Below, one piece after another: positions 22,976 to 34,558 of a DNA stretch of 64,000 bases. The stretch lies in the NCBI GenBank assembly GCA_963971425.1, contig OZ020514.1:15009218-15073217 (forward strand). The letters run 5' to 3'. Under the pieces are notes generated by a model. It did not search any database and was not told the DNA's origin. It saw only the letters and a list, made by a program, of their open reading frames with translations. Position 1 is the stretch's first letter. Every line of letters starts with the position of its first letter. A program made the translations under genes and the position numbers. Source of the DNA: Bryoerythrophyllum caledonicum. Taxonomy: Eukaryota; Streptophyta; Bryopsida; Pottiales; Pottiaceae.

Positions 22976-23490
22976 TGCAGTCTAGCTCGAGTCGAGCTAA
23001 AGTGTAGATCCCTTTTTGACTTCTACATGGATTGTTTCAGAGAGGGCGTTCGTATGCTATTTGTAGAAACACCATATTCATTATATTGGAAGATTTCCAG
23101 GACTTTGAAAGGTATGAATGGTTTTCCCAACAGAAATTTTTTGTGCACATTCAGCTCGACTCAAGCTGAATAAGTACCCATATTGTACATATAAGACAAA
23201 TTTCATTGTTTAAATTCACTAAACATTTGCATGTTTAGGTCGACTTAAGCTTCATATAATATTTTGGGAGGCTCCCAATCTCCCAATAAAATGAATACGA
23301 TGTTTAGAGTAGCAGTTTAGCTCGAGTCCAGCTAAAGTGCCGGCTTAGACTTATATGCTTTTGTATAGGTGTTAACAACCGCGTCGTATCCTTTGAAGTT
23401 TAAATTGCTGACATTTAGTATCTTTATTTCTTTGCGTTCAATTTAGCTTGATTCGACCTAAAGTGTAACTTGTATAATCCAATCGTGTGT
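22976..23490. repeat. Intronic TTTAGCTC palindromes
   Basis: Palindromes at about 22,981, 23,153 (TTCAGCTCGACTCAAGCTGA, both arms changed from TTTAGC to TTCAGC), 23,236 (degenerate), 23,316 and 23,443 in the interval between two exon-like segments. Confidence 0.6.
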
Positions 23491-23492
23491 AG

Positions 23493-24350
23493 ATGTTGGA
23501 TTTGGAGGCATTTTGCAACTCCCACGACACCGATGAGTCAGACCTCGACGACGCCGTAGAGGTTGCGTTGACGTTGGATCGGGCCGATTTTGTCGTTGGT
23601 GCATATGACGTCAACAGGGAGATCTTCCCCAAGTTTGGCAAGGCCGTTGCCAAAGGGAAGGGAAAAGCAAGTGTTGACCTCGTCAATGAGGAGGAGGATG
23701 TAGACCCGACTCTCTTCAGTGTGTGCCCAAGCTCGAGTATGGCCACTCCGGATGATGATTCCCCTTGCGACTTCGATGACGCCACTCTGCTAGAGTTTCA
23801 GAGAGGCTCTCAATCAGAAGCAGGAGACACAATCGGTTCCTCGCGGCAGCGACTCAAGTTCCCGGAGTTGGATTTACTGGATATTTTGCTTAGGCCTCAT
23901 TCAGCTCCCACCTTAGGCGGGTCATCCGCTCGGCCCGCGGCCAAGAGGAGCAAGGTCGCCAGCGGGAGTGGCCGCTCTCCATTGGCTTCGGCAAGCAGCG
24001 CTTAAGACGACAGCAGGTTGATCACCCTCAAGAAGAAGCTCGAAGAGGAGGCCACCCAGCGGAGGTTGATGGGGTAGCGGCTGGCGGAGCGCGATGAGGA
24101 GCTCAAGAGCCTGCAGCTGAGGCGTGACGAAAAGATGAAGAGGGTCCAAGAGCAGAGGCATGCCAACATGATGCTCATGCTAGAGAGATTCATGACGGCT
24201 AAGTTGCCTGTTGTCGCCACCACACCACCCGCAATTAATGTTGCGATCTCCCAACCTCCCCTCTCAGCGGAAGAAGGGACTGGGAGCTTGTCCCGCGGTT
24301 CACTACTGCCGTCTCCGGCGGGTTCCTCTCCTGTCTCAATGGAGGCTTAA
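23493..24350 (+). pseudogene. Acidic and coiled-coil segment of decayed gene
   Basis: Starts after an AG acceptor (GTGTAG, 23,492). An acidic, serine-rich stretch (residues 1-170, e.g. DTDESDLDDAVEVAL) ends at TAA 24,003. In the same frame a charged helix likely to form a coiled coil follows (LITLKKKLEEEATQRRL, AERDEELKSLQLRRDEKMKR). It has one TAG at about 24,076, then a Pro/Ser-rich tail to 24,350. No catalytic motif seen. It may be the C-terminal part of the same locus as 18,980-22,975 or a separate gene. Confidence 0.35.
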
Positions 24351-24529
24351 TCTCTTCCTATTCCTCCATCCTCGTCAAACCGCCCCTCTTCCCCACCAAA
24401 GTCGCCCGCTCGGTCTTATCTGTCTCCAGCTCATTGTCAGGTTAGTGTAATGTAGTTGCAAGTGTATAGAGGCAGAACATTTTAAAAATGCCCAATTTTG
24501 TACTCCAATTCTTTTGTTAATATTACAGT

Positions 24530-24930
24530 GCTCAGCAAAAACTTCAGCTCAGCTCGAGCTAAACTTCTTGACATCTGATAACTCCACCTTGTATCACTGT
24601 CCGATGTGTGCATCAATTGATAGTTTGAAGTTGTTGAATTTTCCAAATCTAAGTTTCGATGATGACGTGATTGCTCACCCAGTCATAGAAGAGTTCGTCC
24701 AAACTGCAGACCCAGTCGAAGAAGAGGCCATCCAACCTTTGGTCGTGCTCGTAGGAGAGGTCAATCATGATTCAGCTGTCCCGGAGCCACCTCTTTTTGT
24801 CTCGGAACTGGGCCCCCAAATGGTTGGGAGGCATTCGGAACCCCTTGGTAGCATGCGGGGTTCTTTGGGATCGATGGGGGTCCTAGACAAATTCTTGCAA
24901 GAGGATGCAGTTCTTGAGGTATTCCTTTAA
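24530..24930 (+). pseudogene. Exon-like acidic segment
   Basis: Open frame with acidic character (EEFVQTADPVEEEAIQPLVV) that starts after a palindrome-like AGCTCAGCTCGAGCTAAA near 24,545. No recognised domain. It precedes the FCP1-like exons in the same direction and could be their N-terminal extension. Confidence 0.3.
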
Positions 24931-25138
24931 CACTTTCCACACTCCACTCTCCTCCGTGATGCCTCCCCCCCTTGTTTGCCTCTTTTGTTCCACGTTTTGT
25001 TGCCCTGTCGTTGATAATGAATCTGCAGTAACATTGTTCGTTCTCCTGGCATTTTTGAACTAGGTTTGTGAGGCATCAATAAGTGGTGCCAGTAATCTAG
25101 AAGAAATACCTAGAGTCCTATCAGATTTCTAGGGCAGG

Positions 25139-26430
25139 TGGTTGAATGTTGTGTTGGACCTCAATGGGATTCTATGCACATGTGAGCCTGCGTGGCAGGC
25201 TAGGGTGTTCAGGAAAACTGACTCGTCCATACACTCAGCTTCGCTGCCGACCAAAGTAGGCCCTAAACTAATCCGAGTGCGCCCAAGTTTTGCTGAATTC
25301 CTCACGAAGTTGTCAAAGTTTGCCATCATCTTGATCTGGAGTTCGATGATGACATCTACAACACCTTAGATATGTGAATATCTTTTTCAGCATTGTCCTT
25401 CGTATCCTCCCAGGATCTTTGGTCAGGAGAACTGCGATAGGATTTCGGAGCGTAGAGTCAGTAACAGAACAATCTACATGAAGGAATTTGGTTTTCAGAA
25501 AGACATCTTCTTGAAGACGTTATCGAACCATCTCTTCAATAGGTTATGCCGTGAGTATACTCCAGCAAATACGCTTGTTATTGACGATAGCCTGATTAAG
25601 CACATGCTCAATTTGCCAAAGTACGTCCTTCTACTTCCATCATGGTCGCACAATCATGATGGCGCGAGAGAGGATTCAGTACTGCTAAAGGAATTGCTGC
25701 CATATCTCTCTGACCTTCATCTCTTTCTGGGTGGTCTAGCACAATATAGGGCCGAACATCTCTCAGGTCGGGAGATGTTCTATAATGATAAAAAGACATG
25801 TGGTCAGTCTGTGAGTATCTGGAACCCAATCCAAGCGTCTCAAAATCTCCGCTCTCAATGTTGTTGGAAACGCTTAGATCTTAACTACACTTTAAGTCAG
25901 ATAGAGCTAAACTGTATCGATTGACTGCAACTCTATTTTGCAAAATTTGTTGGATCATTTTTTGCATCTACATATTTTTTGATAAGTGGAATCGATATGT
26001 TTCACCACTTTGTTTGTTGTGCGGATTGGATATCTACTCCTGATGGCATGTTGTCCTAATTTATATGATTGGAATTTTCATCTATTGTTCTAAGCTATGT
26101 GAGCGTCTCTTTGCTTGAAAATTCTACAGGACTGTGATTGTCAGGCGTCCGTGGATTCCTTGTTGGGCCTAGAGGAGTTTGCCGTTTCCCTTCGGAGTAA
26201 AGGGCTTTTGATGCACTCTGCTGCAACCGCGCAGTCAACCATGGATTATTCGACCATGGCAGTGGACGACAAAATTGTTGAAATCCCTATTGCGTGGGAG
26301 CCAATTCATGATAGGATCAACTCCTCTTCGCCACAATGGCCTCCTTCAGTTCCAGGGTCTCCGCATCTGAATCCGCATAACTTTACTCTTGCAAAGCGAA
26401 TTCTTTATGACGGTTTAAGGGGTGCTGCTT
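25139..26430 (+). pseudogene. FCP1-like phosphatase domain gene (HAD superfamily), multi-exon
   Basis: FCP1-homology domains remove phosphate from proteins such as the RNA polymerase II tail. Exon A (about 25,139-25,370) reads LNVVLDLNGILCTC, then VGPKLIRVRPSFAEFLTKLS and an IWSS motif. The catalytic DxDx motif appears as DLNG, with Asn for the second Asp, so activity is uncertain. Exon B starts after CAG near 25,415 (IFGQENCDRISERR) and contains LVIDDSLIKHMLNLPKYVLL, the late-domain DDS motif, ending at a GTGAGT donor near 25,811. Exon C (about 26,130-26,430, DCDCQASVDSLLG) has no known domain. The intron at 25,812-26,129 contains a degenerate palindrome near 25,885. Few stops are seen, so the gene may be less decayed than its neighbours. 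The start is unresolved. Confidence 0.55.
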
Positions 26431-27372
26431 ACGTACGCTCGCTCACGGTGCATGTTATGCTCACCATTAAGTTATTGCACTATTGAGTCGTTCTTGCTAG
26501 GCAATCTTGGTTTGTTGTTGAGCTATATTGCACTCATGTAGTTTTTGCTTCATTTGAGCTTATTTTTATTCGTTGGATGTTAAATGTGCTCTGCGAATTT
26601 ACCCTTTAGCATTTTAGCTCCATTCGACCTAAAGTGCACTTGGATGGATCTTAATGATACAGTTTTCATATGTGCCATATAGAAGTATTCGACTCTAAAG
26701 TGTATTTGTTTGGATTGTATGTGGCACCTATTGTACAAGAACCATCTGGAAAATGTCTCTTCGCCCCCGTATTCTCTCAGGAAATACTGCTAGAAACAAA
26801 TGCTCTTTTTCATCTCCCACCCGCCGACATTCACTGCCCAAATCAAACACTGACTAGGTGCGTAGACAGGGTTTGCACCGTCTTCTAGACAGCCCATTAA
26901 TGCAAGAGAATGGCGCAACATGGACTAGGCAACATAAGAGGGTTTTCTGAAGACGTGTATATTGGCTTATGGAGGAACTCCCTGAACCATTTAATTAGTG
27001 ATCAGACGATTGTGTTTTGCCTCAGGATAAATGAGTGTTATGTGTGACTTTTTTCATGAAGTTTTGAATAAAGCTTGGATTAATGGAATATGCTTCTTTT
27101 GCCGTTATCATTTTTTGGACATTCGAGAAATTTGGTCCATCCATGGAATGAAATATAGTAATCTTGGTACATTGTCTTTATACTTTGCACGTACAAATGT
27201 CTATATATATTGATACTTCAAAGTCATGGAAATCTCCCAAAATAACAAATAATATGGTGTTTCAAGGTTTTGAAATGACCTCATCATGATCTGAACTAAA
27301 ACTCAAGTTGGGCTCTTTTTGGTTTGTTTGCAATTACTACAAAAATCCTAGTTAGAACTTTGCTCAATGATA
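26431..27372. other. Non-coding stretch before chromovirus
   Basis: Contains one TTTAGCTCCATTCGACCTAA palindrome near 26,610 and otherwise no supported feature. Short open frames lack recognisable motifs. Confidence 0.4.
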
Positions 27373-28039
27373 TGTATAAAGTCCCTAAACTCCCCCTTGG
27401 TCTAGATCCTTTCTTTTACCTGCACCTAAACACACCCTTGTGTTAGGGGTACACTAATTTAACTACCCTTAGTGCCACAACCTCTAAGTCCCTCTAATGG
27501 CCCATGGCTCAAGGGTCCTAAATGTCCCCACTTGACACCCTGGAGCCATTTCTACTTTTTGGTAAGGAGGGACCTTCTCCCTTTTCTCCTTAACACCAGG
27601 GTCTCCCTCAAGCCCTTGCTTGAGGGCTGGAGTCTCTTAAGCACCACGTGCCACTGTGGTGCCCATGGTGCATTTGCACCACGACAAGGCCAAATGAGTC
27701 CTCATGGTGCCTTTGCACCACAAGGCCTCCCCATGGTACTCCTCTTGAGGAGCACCAACTTTACTTAGGCGTCACCACTCCAGGGTGACGCTCCTTCCAA
27801 GGCGCCCCCACTCCAGGGTGCCACCACTCCATGATGACACCACTCTAGGGTGCCACCTCTCTAAGGCACCAAGGCACCACCACTCCGGTGTGGTACCTCT
27901 CCTTGGTTGCACCACTCCAAGGCGCCACTACCTTAGGGCGCCACCACTCCAGGGTGGCACCACTGTAGAGTCCCACGGCGCTACACCTCCACCACAGAGG
28001 TGTAACATGACCCCCTTCCCAGCACTTAAAGAAGTGATA
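27373..28039 (-). repeat. Chromovirus 3' LTR (667 bp)
   Basis: Begins TGTATAAAGTCCCTAAACTC on the plus strand and ends GTGATA, aligning over its whole length with the other LTR. Its right half contains repeated CACCACTCCAGGGTG and GGCGCCACCAC units. The terminal CA has become TA. It differs from its partner at many positions, so the insertion is old. Confidence 0.85.
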
Positions 28040-28056
28040 TTCTCCTCCACTTTAAG
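28040..28056 (-). other. Polypurine tract of chromovirus
   Basis: On the minus strand AAAGTGGAGGAGAA lies immediately next to the LTR edge, the usual primer position for plus-strand DNA synthesis. Confidence 0.55.
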
Positions 28057-28675
28057 TATTAATGTCCTCATTAACATTTGTGTTCAGTGTTGTCCACTTC
28101 TTAGTGGCATCCTTCCCATTGGACCATCCTTTTTGTTTGATTTGGTGTAGTAGCCACTATGCACCAGTTGTTTAGCTTAGGAAAATTGCTTTCTGTCACT
28201 TTTCCTCTTCTTCTTTAGTATTCATAACTGTGTTTCTTTTCCAAAGCCCCTATTCAGTAGGGTGTCCAATGGATGATTGCTCACTGCTAGATTTGCACCA
28301 AGACTCGCCCTACCTTGGTCCCTGTGTTCCATTTGGACATGGAGAGAAACCCCTACACTCTGTTTTCATAGAAATACAAGTCAATTTTTACAAGGCCGGA
28401 AAGACAACCCCACTTCCGTCCCGAGTGGGCATCTTGGGTTATCCCAAGAGCTAGCTTAGCGGCACCCCTCCTTTTAGTAACTTCATTACTTCAACTCTTC
28501 CACTTGATCTCATTTCTAATTAGGATTTTGGTTTCACATTGTTAGTTTTTTTTTTTTTCTTGAACTTCGTTGCGTGCTCTCCCCCACTTTTAAAGGAACA
28601 ATGAACTCTTCGTTTTGAAGCTTTTCTCTTGATGCCCCTCTTTTCCTTTTCTATGTCACCCACTCTAGCTTCAAA
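28057..28675. other. Chromovirus 3' non-coding region
   Basis: Lies between the pol end and the 3' LTR. It has a T tract at about 28,543-28,558 and no supported gene. The plus-strand open frames at 28,230-28,459 show no known motif. Confidence 0.4.
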
Positions 28676-31600
28676 AGCATCAATGAGTGGTTTCACATGC
28701 CGTAGATAACTTGCAGAAAGCCATTGGTATTCGGTCACTAAAACCCTTCAAAGGTACATTGATACACTAACCCTTGGGTTAATCTTTTCTTCCCTACTAT
28801 TCCATTGACGTGTCCCAACTTCTTATCCCAAATGTCATATGAGACCTTGGGCCTCAATACTTGTTCGGGGTGGAAACCTTTGTCATCCGCTGTAAACTTC
28901 TTCAACACCGAAACATGAAATACAGGATGTAACCTTCCTTTCTATGGTATGTCAATGAGATACACATCATTGTGTATCTTTTTCAACACCTCATACGGTC
29001 CAACCCATCTTTGCACCCATTTGTGTGACAAAGAATTGGGAATGGACAAGTTGGTGGTATCTAACCATACTAATTCATCCACCTCATGCACGACTTTACG
29101 GCGATGCTTATCCGCCGCTTTCTTATACTTACTCTGGGCGCGTTCCAGCAAATGCCTTGCCATCTTCTAAACATGATCTCTTCTTGAGATCCATGTTGCT
29201 ACTTCCTCAGAGAAGAATGTGGATAGGGATTCCTCATTTTTCTTTGCTAACACTAGATCAATGGGTTTCAAGGCATCAAATCCATGAGCCACCTTGAATG
29301 GACTCATTCCAATACTTGTTGAAAAGGTGGTGTTGTAACAGAATTTTGTCTATGACAACACATCCACCCAATCACTGTGATCAGCTGCTATGTAATCCCT
29401 CAAGTACATATTGAGAATAGCCTTGATCCTTACGGTTTGACCATCACCTAGGGGATAAAATGTAGTAGTTAAGATGAGCTTGGTTCCTGACCTTCTCATC
29501 AAATGTTGCCAAAAGGCCGTTAGAAATTGCGCGTCCCTATCACTCACTATATTTTCTGGATAACCCATTTGGCAAATCCAATGATCATAGAAGAGTTTTG
29601 ATGTTCTCTCAGCACCATTACTCTTCTTAGTTAGAATGAACCTTGCTTGTTTGCTAAACCTATCCACCACCACATATATGGCATCATATCTTTGCACCAT
29701 TGACACCAAAATCATGAAGTCCATTGACAGACATCTATATGGTTGCTTTGCGATTGGCAAGGGGTTTAGCATTCCCGTGGTCTTTTGAGCGCTTGCTTTG
29801 ATCATTTAGCACCTGACACATGAAGAAGCATACTTCTCCAATCTCCCTTGAGATTTGGCCAATAGTACTTTTTGGACAACTCATTGATTATCACTAGCAC
29901 TCCACGGTGTCCTGCTCCCGGCGTGTCATGGGATTCACTCATCTTTTTCCTCAAATTTCCTTCAGGAAGGTAACGTCTACTTTGCTTATAGTAGATCAAC
30001 CACTTGACTCTTTTAACAATCTTAAGCCTTGGAAATTTGGAAGATAGGCCCTTCTTTGAGGCTGGCTTGTAATCAAACATCTTCTTCAACTCTATTGCCT
30101 CATCATCTTCCTTGTATCCCTCTTTGACTTCTAACTCCAATGGAATGTCGTCCTGACTTGGAGCCAAGGCCATCATTACCATGAGTTCTTCTTTTCTTCT
30201 TAGTGTATCTGAGACCAAGTTCTCACGTCCTAGCTTTTGTATAAGAACCACGTTTTCTAAGGCAATCACATCATACCACCTCAACTTTTTAGGTGTGTAG
30301 CTTGTGCCTTAGTCTCAAAATACTTCAATGAGATATTATGAGGGAAAACCTTAGTTTCTTAACCACCCAAGTAGTGTCTCCATACCTTGAGGCAATGGAC
30401 AATTGCAAAGAGTTCTTTCTCATGTGTGGGCCATCGCAATTGGCTCCCAGTGAGTTTTTTGCTTTCAAATGCAATGGGCCTTCCCTCTTGCATTAGCCCT
30501 TCTCTAATGGAAAATCCACTAGCGTCAGTGTGGACCTCAAACTCCATTCCAAAATTCGGATACTTAAATACTCTAGACCTTGTTAAGGCTAGTTTGAGTT
30601 CATCAAATGTTTCTTGGCACTTGATGCTCCATTGAAACTTTTTATTGTCTTTAGTCAACAAGTCAGAGAGGGGGCCAACAATTTTAGAGAAGCCCCTTAT
30701 GAACTTTCTTTAATAATTTGCTAACCCCAAAAATGCTCTCACTCCCGTTTGGATTAGAGGCACCTTACATTCCTTAATTGCCTTTAGTTTTCTAGGATCC
30801 CCTTGAATCCCTTTACTATTGCATATGTGACCAAGAAACTCAATTTCTTGAAGTGCAAACTCACATTTCTTTGCATTAGCATAAAACTTATTGTCTCTTA
30901 GCTTCTTTAACACTGCTTTCACAAGTTTGGCATGTTCTTCATTAGTCTTTGAGTATATCAAGACATCATCAATATAGATAATGACATACTCATCAGTTTC
31001 TTAGCTCCAACCAACCTATCCTTTTAGTCATTGACTTGATGGATAAGTGCTCCAAATGGTGACTTGTTTGGCCTAATATAGCCCCTTGCTAGCAACTTAG
31101 TAAACTGCCTTTTCAACTCTTCCAACTCCCATTGATTGACTCTGTAAGGGGCCTTGCTAGATAGGGCAGACCCTGGCACCAAGTCAATTTTGCGATCCAC
31201 CACCCTTCTTGGTGGCAGATCATTTGGTAACTCACTGGTCATTACATCCTTAAACTTTACCAAAACATTTAAAATGCTCTGGGGTAGACACTTAGTATTT
31301 TGTGTTAACTCAGCTTTGTTTATTGAAAACTCTTGAGCCAACTCACAATAAGTTTCACCACTTAGTTGTCCTTAACTTACTAAGTGGATGCCCAACCCAT
31401 CAAGGTTGGGCTCACATGTGTGGCTAAGGGCTTTTGGCTTTCCATCAGTCTCCACAATGACCACTTCTAACCTTGGCCTCCTCCTAATCTCAACTCCATA
31501 AAAGTCAAAAAAAGTGTTGCCGAATACAAAATCAACACCAGTGAGGTCACGCACTATGAAATCCTCTACTAATCTAGTCTTGTCTACTTCAAAACTTTTA

Positions 31601-31680
31601 GCCTGGCACTACTTGTATTGCTAGACTACTCTCTTGGGCAAATGCCACCTTGGCAGCTATTAAAGGGAGATTGACCTACA
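28676..31680 (-). pseudogene. Chromovirus pol: RT, RNase H, integrase, chromodomain (broken)
   Basis: Read from 31,680 downward. A pre-RT segment has VDFVFGNTFFDFYGVEIRRR. RT N-terminus at 31,341-31,024 ends ARGYIRPNKSPFGA. About 80 expected residues are missing before the catalytic YIDD box (VIIYIDDVLIYSKT, about 30,995-30,950). RT end and RNase H cover 30,900-30,359 (FEVHTDASGF, RWPTHEKELFAIVHCLKVW). The integrase zinc finger (HDTPGAGHRG) and core lie at 30,284-29,350 with Asp in MDF and SDRD. The third catalytic residue is lost: DGQTVR instead of DGQTER. The integrase C-terminus (29,163-28,942) has KWVQRWVGPYEVLKK. A chromodomain end is split by a frameshift near 28,740 (VYQCTFEGF, then TEYQWLSASYLRHVKPLIDA). 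Several stops; inactive. Confidence 0.88.
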
Positions 31681-32110
31681 AACTCACTTTCACATAAACC
31701 CTAGAAACCCTAATGAAACCCTGATTTGCTCAAAACTCCTTGTAAAACCTCAAATCACGTTGGATTTTATTGGCTAGTTTATAGTTTGTATATGGCAAAG
31801 TCTCTCCAACTCAATGTGATCTCAAAACCTCTACTAATACCTCGAATCCTAATTGTGTTTAAGCTCTAACTCTAAGTTGCATGTGAGAGAGAGAGAGAGA
31901 GAGAGCTCCAAGCTCCCCCTCCATGTGCACCAAACCCTAACTGAAATCATCCGGCGGATGAACACTGGGCTCGATGGAAGTCATCCAGCTGCCCAGGTTC
32001 ATCCAATTGGCGGATGAAACTAGTCAGGACAGAAATCATCCGCCTGGCCAGGTTCATCCACTGAAGAGCCCAAAAACTCAACCGGCTTAAAAAAAAAAAT
32101 ACTACCCGGG
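31681..32110. other. Interruption within chromovirus between protease and RT
   Basis: About 430 bp that do not read as pol. It contains a (GA)n microsatellite at about 31,888-31,906 and repeated CATCCGCC and GGTTCATCCA motifs near 31,950-32,070. It may be a small insertion; no clear duplication was found. Confidence 0.35.
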
Positions 32111-32571
32111 TCTGCTAATCCTGGTTCTCCGCTTAACATCAGCCTCCTTGGTTGGCTCCATCTTCAACTCCATCCTCTTGGCACAACTTGTGCTCACGAA
32201 CGAGTTTGTCGCTCATGGATCAAACAACAAAGAAACATTTGTCTCTTTCAACTTACCTTTCAAGTAGACTAAGCCTTTGTGATGATTGATAACATTCAAC
32301 TTGGCCTCAAAACCTCTTCCAAGCACCATGGCCCGAAGGTGAAGGCTCTTCATCACCTTAGCATTCTTCTTCAAGAGTGATTGCACTTCTAGCTCCTCAA
32401 TGTGAGCTTTTGGCAAAACACTCACACTAGGGTCGGAAGGCGTAAGACCTCATCCAAGTGTTCAGGGACTGTTTCCTTCTCAAAGTACTTCTGCCTTGTA
32501 GCCTCCTCTAGACCAGCATAGAAGCAAACTAACTTGAAATACTCATTCATTATCATACAAGACACCTGTAG
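32111..32571 (-). pseudogene. Chromovirus gag end and protease (broken)
   Basis: The minus frame gives a gag C-terminal segment at about 32,571-32,450 (MNEYFKLVCFYAGLEEATRQ) and a retropepsin region at 32,425-32,150 (VYLKGKLKETNVSLLFDP, stop, ATNSFVSTSCAKRMELK). The catalytic DSG triad reads D-P-stop, so the protease is dead. Joined to gag across the nested insertion at 32,577-34,553. Confidence 0.7.
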
Positions 32572-32576
32572 AGTGA

Positions 32577-34553
32577 TTTTTCACCACTCTAAGAAAACAC
32601 CCAAGTATACCCACCTCTCATAGGATTCGATACGGGGATGATCAACGCCTAGTTTTAAGTAATTAAAGCTTAATTGTGTAGTTTAAAGCTATCCTCTTGG
32701 TTAATTCTTAAGGTTATCTATCTATTTTAGGAAATTAGGGCTAATAGCATCACTCTTAAGGGATCCACAAACAAAGTCTAACCCCAAATGATCTCTCATG
32801 CCTTAAGTAGGAACATTAGTCCTTTAAAGATTGTGCTTATACCACTAATTCTTAAACACTTGCCACACTGGGCTAATGGAAGATTCCATTAAATCTCATT
32901 GCATTGGTTCCTTAATTACAGCCTTTAAGAATTCAAATTCTTACCTCCCGCAAAATTGCTCCACTTTTCACGTCCGTCCACTCGGTCCACGTGAGCACGT
33001 TCTTAAGACCATGGTTAGTCTCAAAAATCACATACACAAGTTAACTAAAGTCTTAAGGAGTTCAACTCTTAAGTCTCCACTTAAAATCACATATCCCCGC
33101 TTAATCCATAAAGATCACGGTGTTCTACACTTACTTGTACCACTTAGTCTTTAAGATCTCTGACTTTTTCTTAAGACTCTACTCGCGGTCGACTCTATGT
33201 TCTTAAGAACACAGTCTTTGGCTCTTAGTTCTTAAGCACTCACTTACTCTCTTAGGACTGATTTCTTAAGAACCTGCACTGTCTAGACTACTTCAGCCCT
33301 ACAGTGTTCTTAAGTTTCAGTCTTAAAACTTCCAAAACTAGGAGGCAGGAGTGCATCTCACTGAATGCAAATATTGTCTCATATTCTCACTCGTACGAAC
33401 CTTTAAGTCCAAGCCCTTAAACTTAAGGGTCTCTTGGTACTTAAGGTCTCAACCTTCATAAGCTTATATTATCCAAACTTGGACTTAAGATTCTTAAGTT
33501 TCTATATTTTCTTCTTAAGTCTTTGGGATTTGTTCCTTACTCTCTTATGATAGATTCTTAAATACTCACAACTTAGCCTACCTTAGAGAATCCCTTCTAT
33601 TAAGGTTAGACTTAATGCTAATTTTTTGTATACATAATATGACACTCTTGCCATGCATCAAGGTATGCCACTCTTGATGTTTATTGCATAAATTGCATTA
33701 ACATGAATAAGAACTCCACTTTTATTCTTATGATACTCAAGTTATGCTCACTCACACTTGAGATATTACTAAGGACTTATGCACCACACACCTCATGCAC
33801 TAAGTCACTTAATTTCACATTATCTTCATTAATCTTCACACTCATGATTAATGCTCCAACACACACAGAAGGTCACAAACACAACTTTAGTAATTAAGGT
33901 ATTTCCCTAACTTATTCTATGAAGAATAAATATACAATGCATTCATGCATAAGAATTTTATCCACAATTAATACCTAATGCATGCAATTGCATTTATACA
34001 ACACAATGTCAAATTTATTCAATGAAGTTCACATATTATTGCAATTATACATATGACTCAAGTCACACACAAGACTCTACATTTGTAAATTCAATAGTAA
34101 TTATATATTCATATATAAATTTAAATACTCTTACAACATTAAGAGTCATCAACTAGCTTTTTCACCTAAAGCTAGGGCTCACTCCAATCTTCCTCCAAGG
34201 AATTTCTATGGTAATGGCCAAGAATGCTAAAAATTCAAGCTAGTCATTCTACTCAACATCCAAGAGGTACACCTCTTGGCAAGAGATTTTCCCTAGTATT
34301 AACCATTAAGATTAATTCCACTAAATCTTCACATCTCTTCATATCTATTCATGAAAAGGAGCATCCATCCAAAGGGTGTGAGTTCAACCCTTTTCCCATT
34401 ATTTCCTTATTTTTGGATATGAATAGGTACTTTCCAATTAATTAACTACTTAGTGTGAAACTTAATCATTAATTATTTAATTCTTCATATATCTACAACC
34501 TTTTTTACAATTAATTTTCGGAAGAAATCTATTTTTGTCATTTTGGCTCTACA
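32577..34553. mobile_element. Nested LTR-like insertion (1,977 bp), CTTAAG-rich
   Basis: Ends are TGTAGAG and CTCTACA (7-bp inverted, TG..CA), flanked by the 5-bp duplication ACACC (32,572-32,576 and 34,554-34,558). Removing it restores a continuous gag reading (..REFPTKMV / SCMIMNEYF..). There is no internal gene, so it is probably a solo LTR or another non-autonomous element. CTTAAG occurs about 16 times between 32,706 and 33,520. Confidence 0.85.
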
Positions 34554-34558
34554 ACACC

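Noticed and set aside
27472-28150. Plus-strand proline- and threonine-rich open frames
   Set aside because: They are translations of the LTR's CACCACTCCAGGGTG repeats and recur in the other LTR.
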